Translations under genes and position numbers: made by a program
The notes under the pieces: generated by a model
Databases searched by the model: none
What the model saw: only the letters and a program-made list of their open reading frames with translations
Told to the model about the DNA's origin: nothing
In this document: piece by piece, positions 22,924 through 25,079 of the stretch
How positions within the stretch are numbered: the stretch's first letter is position 1
Layout of the letters: each line of letters starts with the position of its first letter
Assembly (NCBI GenBank): GCA_002505765.1
Contig: DAVZ01000061.1
Location: 1 to 25,079 of the forward strand
Length of the DNA stretch: 25,079 bases
Origin: Methanobacterium sp. UBA176
GTDB taxonomy: Archaea; Methanobacteriota; Methanobacteria; Methanobacteriales; Methanobacteriaceae
Reading direction: 5' to 3'

Positions 22924-23775
22924 TTAATCAGTTGTTTCAGGATTAAATTCCATATTGGACTTTATTTTTTCTGGATCAATATAACCTTCAAGCTGCCATG
23001 GTCCACGGTAATACGGTCTATTACCAATAAAACGCAGATTCAGTGCTTTAGAGGGGCATTCCTTAAAACACCTGAAACATGAAACACACCGGCCATGATT
23101 TATGATGGGTTTCTTTCTATTCACCTGGATAGCCCCGGAAGGACAGATTTCCTCACATTTCATACAGGCTATGCATTTTCTGCTATCGATTACATAAACA
23201 AATACTTTAATCAATTTTAAAACAAATAGTTTGATCACTTTGATGATGGCCAGGCTGGTAGCCCCCAGGTAGTGCTTATAGGTACTATCAAAGTATCCGT
23301 CACCGCTTTCTGCATTATCAGTGATTTTGCAGCCAAATTCAATTGCTCTTTCCAATTCTTTCTTTTTAAGGGGGTATTTCTGTGCTTGTTCCTTTAAATA
23401 AATAATTCCATCCATACAACCCTGGAAGGTCATCTCAAATCCGCCGATTACTTTTCCATTATTCTTTTCCACAATTTTAATCATTTCACTGGTAGATCCG
23501 AAATGTACCATGCCTGCAGTAGAAAATAAAAATACCTTTTTACCATTAAAATCAAAATCTTTAACCCAATCTTTAATGGGCTCTGCAAAACCTCCATATA
23601 TGGGAGCACCGATACCTATGACATCAGCATCTGCCAGATCATATCTACCTGCTTTGAAGTCTTCAATACGAACCAAATCTGGCTTTAATCCCCTTTTTTC
23701 CAGGCCCAGTGCAATCAGTTTAGCTACATATGCCGTATTATTTGAAGAAGAAAAGTAAATAAGAGGTATATCCAT
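22924..23775 (-). CDS. EFR1-type flavodoxin-like/2[4Fe-4S] ferredoxin fusion
   Basis: Electron-transfer protein of 283 residues. Residues 1-150 form a flavodoxin-like domain: YFSSSNNTAYVAK (7-19) as phosphate loop, GAPIYGGFAEPIKDW (56-70) as the FMN-contacting loop, and FSTAGMVHFGS (84-94). A hydrophobic, possibly membrane-associated helix follows (about 172-195). Two [4Fe-4S] motifs come next: CIACMKCEEIC (201-211) and CVSCFRCFKEC (230-240), each followed by P. Both cysteine sets are complete. ATG is preceded by GGAAGGA. The physiological partner is unknown; in strict anaerobes such fusions shuttle low-potential electrons. It is a lone minus-strand gene between two dead oxidoreductase genes. 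Confidence 0.9.
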   Translation of the reverse strand: MDIPLIYFSSSNNTAYVAKLIALGLEKRGLKPDLVRIEDFKAGRYDLADADVIGIGAPIYGGFAEPIKDWVKDFDFNGKKVFLFSTAGMVHFGSTSEMIKIVEKNNGKVIGGFEMTFQGCMDGIIYLKEQAQKYPLKKKELERAIEFGCKITDNAESGDGYFDSTYKHYLGATSLAIIKVIKLFVLKLIKVFVYVIDSRKCIACMKCEEICPSGAIQVNRKKPIINHGRCVSCFRCFKECPSKALNLRFIGNRPYYRGPWQLEGYIDPEKIKSNMEFNPETTD

Positions 23776-24004
23776 GAATATTCCTTCCTTTTTTCACTGA
23801 GGTTATTTTGTGACCATATACCTAAACTTTTTTTTATTCCTGATAATAAAATCATAAAATAGTTAAAAATGGGAAAAAATGTTTTAATTCATGGAAATAA
23901 ATTACAACTAAACCTATTAAAGCCTTCAATATTATATTAACTAAATTGGCAGCAGATTTTTAAATGAGTGTTTAAAAATCATATTCCAGTAGAATAATCT
24001 GAAA
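23776..24004. other. Intergenic region upstream of the flavodoxin/ferredoxin gene
   Basis: No gene seen in about 230 AT-rich bases. A modest minus-strand TATA-like sequence (TAGGTATATGG, within 23815-23826) lies about 45 bases before the downstream ATG. Confidence 0.35.
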
Positions 24005-24768
24005 TCAGTAATCAACCTTCAAACTGGCAATATACTCATGTCCCTTCAAATCGTTCATCCTCACCGTCTCATCAATCACAATTTCAGATTTCTACCGAAA
24101 TGTTCCACACAATAATTAAGTAACAAAGGGCAATTCCCGCATCTATAGGAATGTACTTTCTTGTGAGTGGCGCTCTTAAAAAACCTGGTTTAAATGAATA
24201 GATGTGTATCAACATTTATCACCTGTAAGAACCATAATTGCTGGTTTCCTGCAGACGGGGGAAGGCGGGCCGCTTCCAGTAAATCATCTGCACCTTCAAT
24301 GTCGCTTATCTCATTTAGAGGTTTCCTCTTAAATTCTGAAACACTGGTTCTAATATAATGATCCTTCAGGCTTTCCAAACGCCGTGAAAATCACAAATTC
24401 CAGTTCTAAACTATCCAATAATTCTTTTTTTTGGGCTTTGGAGTTTCCTGCCAGCTGCTATCAATACCATTTGCAGATAAGAACATATCCATCTGCTGCA
24501 GCATAAATCCAATATTAATTAAATAACATTCTTGACCTGGGAAAACGCGACTATAGTGCGGTGCCTTTAACATCAGCTTTCTTTTAACCTCATCCGACCT
24601 TACGATCTTCAATTCGGTTTTAATGTCATCGTACATTGACTTTAAAGTGTTTAGATGGTTTGAAATCTCTTTTAATATATCTTCATCAAGAAGGGTTGGA
24701 TCAAAGTTTTCTGATTGATTTAAGCTTAAATATTGTGGAGTAAAGATCATTATTTTCCATTTTTCCAC
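24005..24768 (-). pseudogene. Frameshifted nitroreductase-family gene
   Basis: A minus-strand flavin nitroreductase-type gene of the short TM1586-like group is broken into pieces. The first piece (24768-24406, from a GTG) includes LLDEDILKEISNHL, an SRVFPGQECYLINIGFMLQQ segment and NGIDSSWQETPKPKKK. A run of eight As near 24422-24429 breaks the frame; the shifted frame continues ELLDSLELEFVIFTAFGKPE. A second break near 24360 leads to RTSVSEFKRKPLNEIS and LLEAARLPPSAGNQQLWF (the second domain, normally AxSAxNxQPW). A stop follows at about 24192, then IPIDAGIALCYLI in another frame. Finally MNDLKGHEYIASLKVDY ends at 24005. At least three frameshifts mean no functional product. Confidence 0.8.
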
Positions 24769-25079
24769 CGGTCCATTTTTCTGTGCTATTCCATTAATTC
24801 AAAACTTTAAAATTAGATTATTTTTCATCTTTTTGAGGCTGTCCCGTAATTAATTTTTACACCAGAGATTTTTGATTTTATTTATGGATTTGGAGAGCCT
24901 TGGAAAATCCATGATTTTAGGGGGTATCGAAAATTCCTTTAAATTTTAGAAAAATGCTAATCATTTTTCTAACTCCTGAAAATCTGTCAAAAATCATATT
25001 TTACGCATCGAAAACAGAGTTTTTCGAATGCTTCGATTTTTGAGGGTTTTGCTGTTTAGGAATCAAAAAGATTCCCTTC
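24769..25079. repeat. Intergenic hairpin-rich sequence at the window end
   Basis: No gene seen. Short-loop inverted repeats: 24904-24909/CAT/24913-24918; 24930-24935 with 24942-24947; 24948-24956/CTAAT/24962-24970 (9 bp); 25008-25015/AGA/25019-25027 (one extra T); 25059-25064/AAAAA/25070-25075. A sequence GAGGCTGTCCCGTAATT at 24835-24851 resembles terminal repeats of some insertion sequences, but no transposase is visible inside the window. Confidence 0.55.

Noticed and set aside
24406..24768. Intact 120-residue gene
   Set aside because: Its reading continues in another frame after an A-run with clear nitroreductase-like sequence, so it is the first piece of a broken gene.

Overview
This window looks like a chromosomal segment of a methanogenic euryarchaeon of the order Methanobacteriales, most likely a mesophilic Methanobacterium. 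The evidence is an AT-rich sequence, TATA-type promoters, Shine-Dalgarno motifs (GGAGG/AGGTG), archaeal-type translation and transcription proteins, an RNA polymerase whose two largest subunits are each split (A'/A'' and B'/B''), tRNA genes without encoded CCA, and a fragment resembling the transglutaminase-like domain of pseudomurein-associated surface proteins. The genus assignment is an inference from recognised families and gene order; no database search was possible.

Layout. 1-760: AT-rich sequence with small palindromes and an orphan transglutaminase-like fragment. 764-2731: two glycolytic/gluconeogenic genes, tpiA and pgk. 2836-3409: five tRNA genes (Thr, Pro, Tyr, Asp, Lys). 3434-13122: a long transcription/translation block, rpoH, rpoB2, rpoB1, rpoA1, rpoA2, rpl30e, nusA-like, rpsL (S12), rpsG (S7). 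This is followed by fusA (EF-2), tuf (EF-1 alpha) and rpsJ (S10) up to 17293. The block makes the RNA polymerase core and the elongation apparatus, and its order is the one I know for methanogens. It is interrupted between rpoH and rpoB2 by a 290-bp array of about a dozen back-to-back small hairpins, the most unusual feature of the window. 17491-18014: an intact tRNA-Ser, a 50-residue zinc-ribbon gene, and a decayed second copy of the tRNA-Ser.

18100-25079 is accessory in character. It holds an adenosylcobalamin-type (class II) ribonucleotide reductase gene on the minus strand whose N-terminal coding continues upstream of its first ATG without a usable start (probable frameshift), and a 40-residue membrane-protein gene. 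It also holds a two-gene unit (isoprenylcysteine-methyltransferase-like membrane protein plus SRPBCC protein), and a flavodoxin/2x[4Fe-4S] fusion protein of the EFR1 type. At least three decayed genes lie here: an unidentified remnant, a flavodoxin and a nitroreductase. The contrast between the compact first 17 kb and the eroding last 7 kb is clear.

No CRISPR array, rRNA, complete insertion sequence or recognisable defence system was seen. Several start codons in the ribosomal/polymerase block are GTG or TTG, and starts were chosen here by Shine-Dalgarno position and family length.
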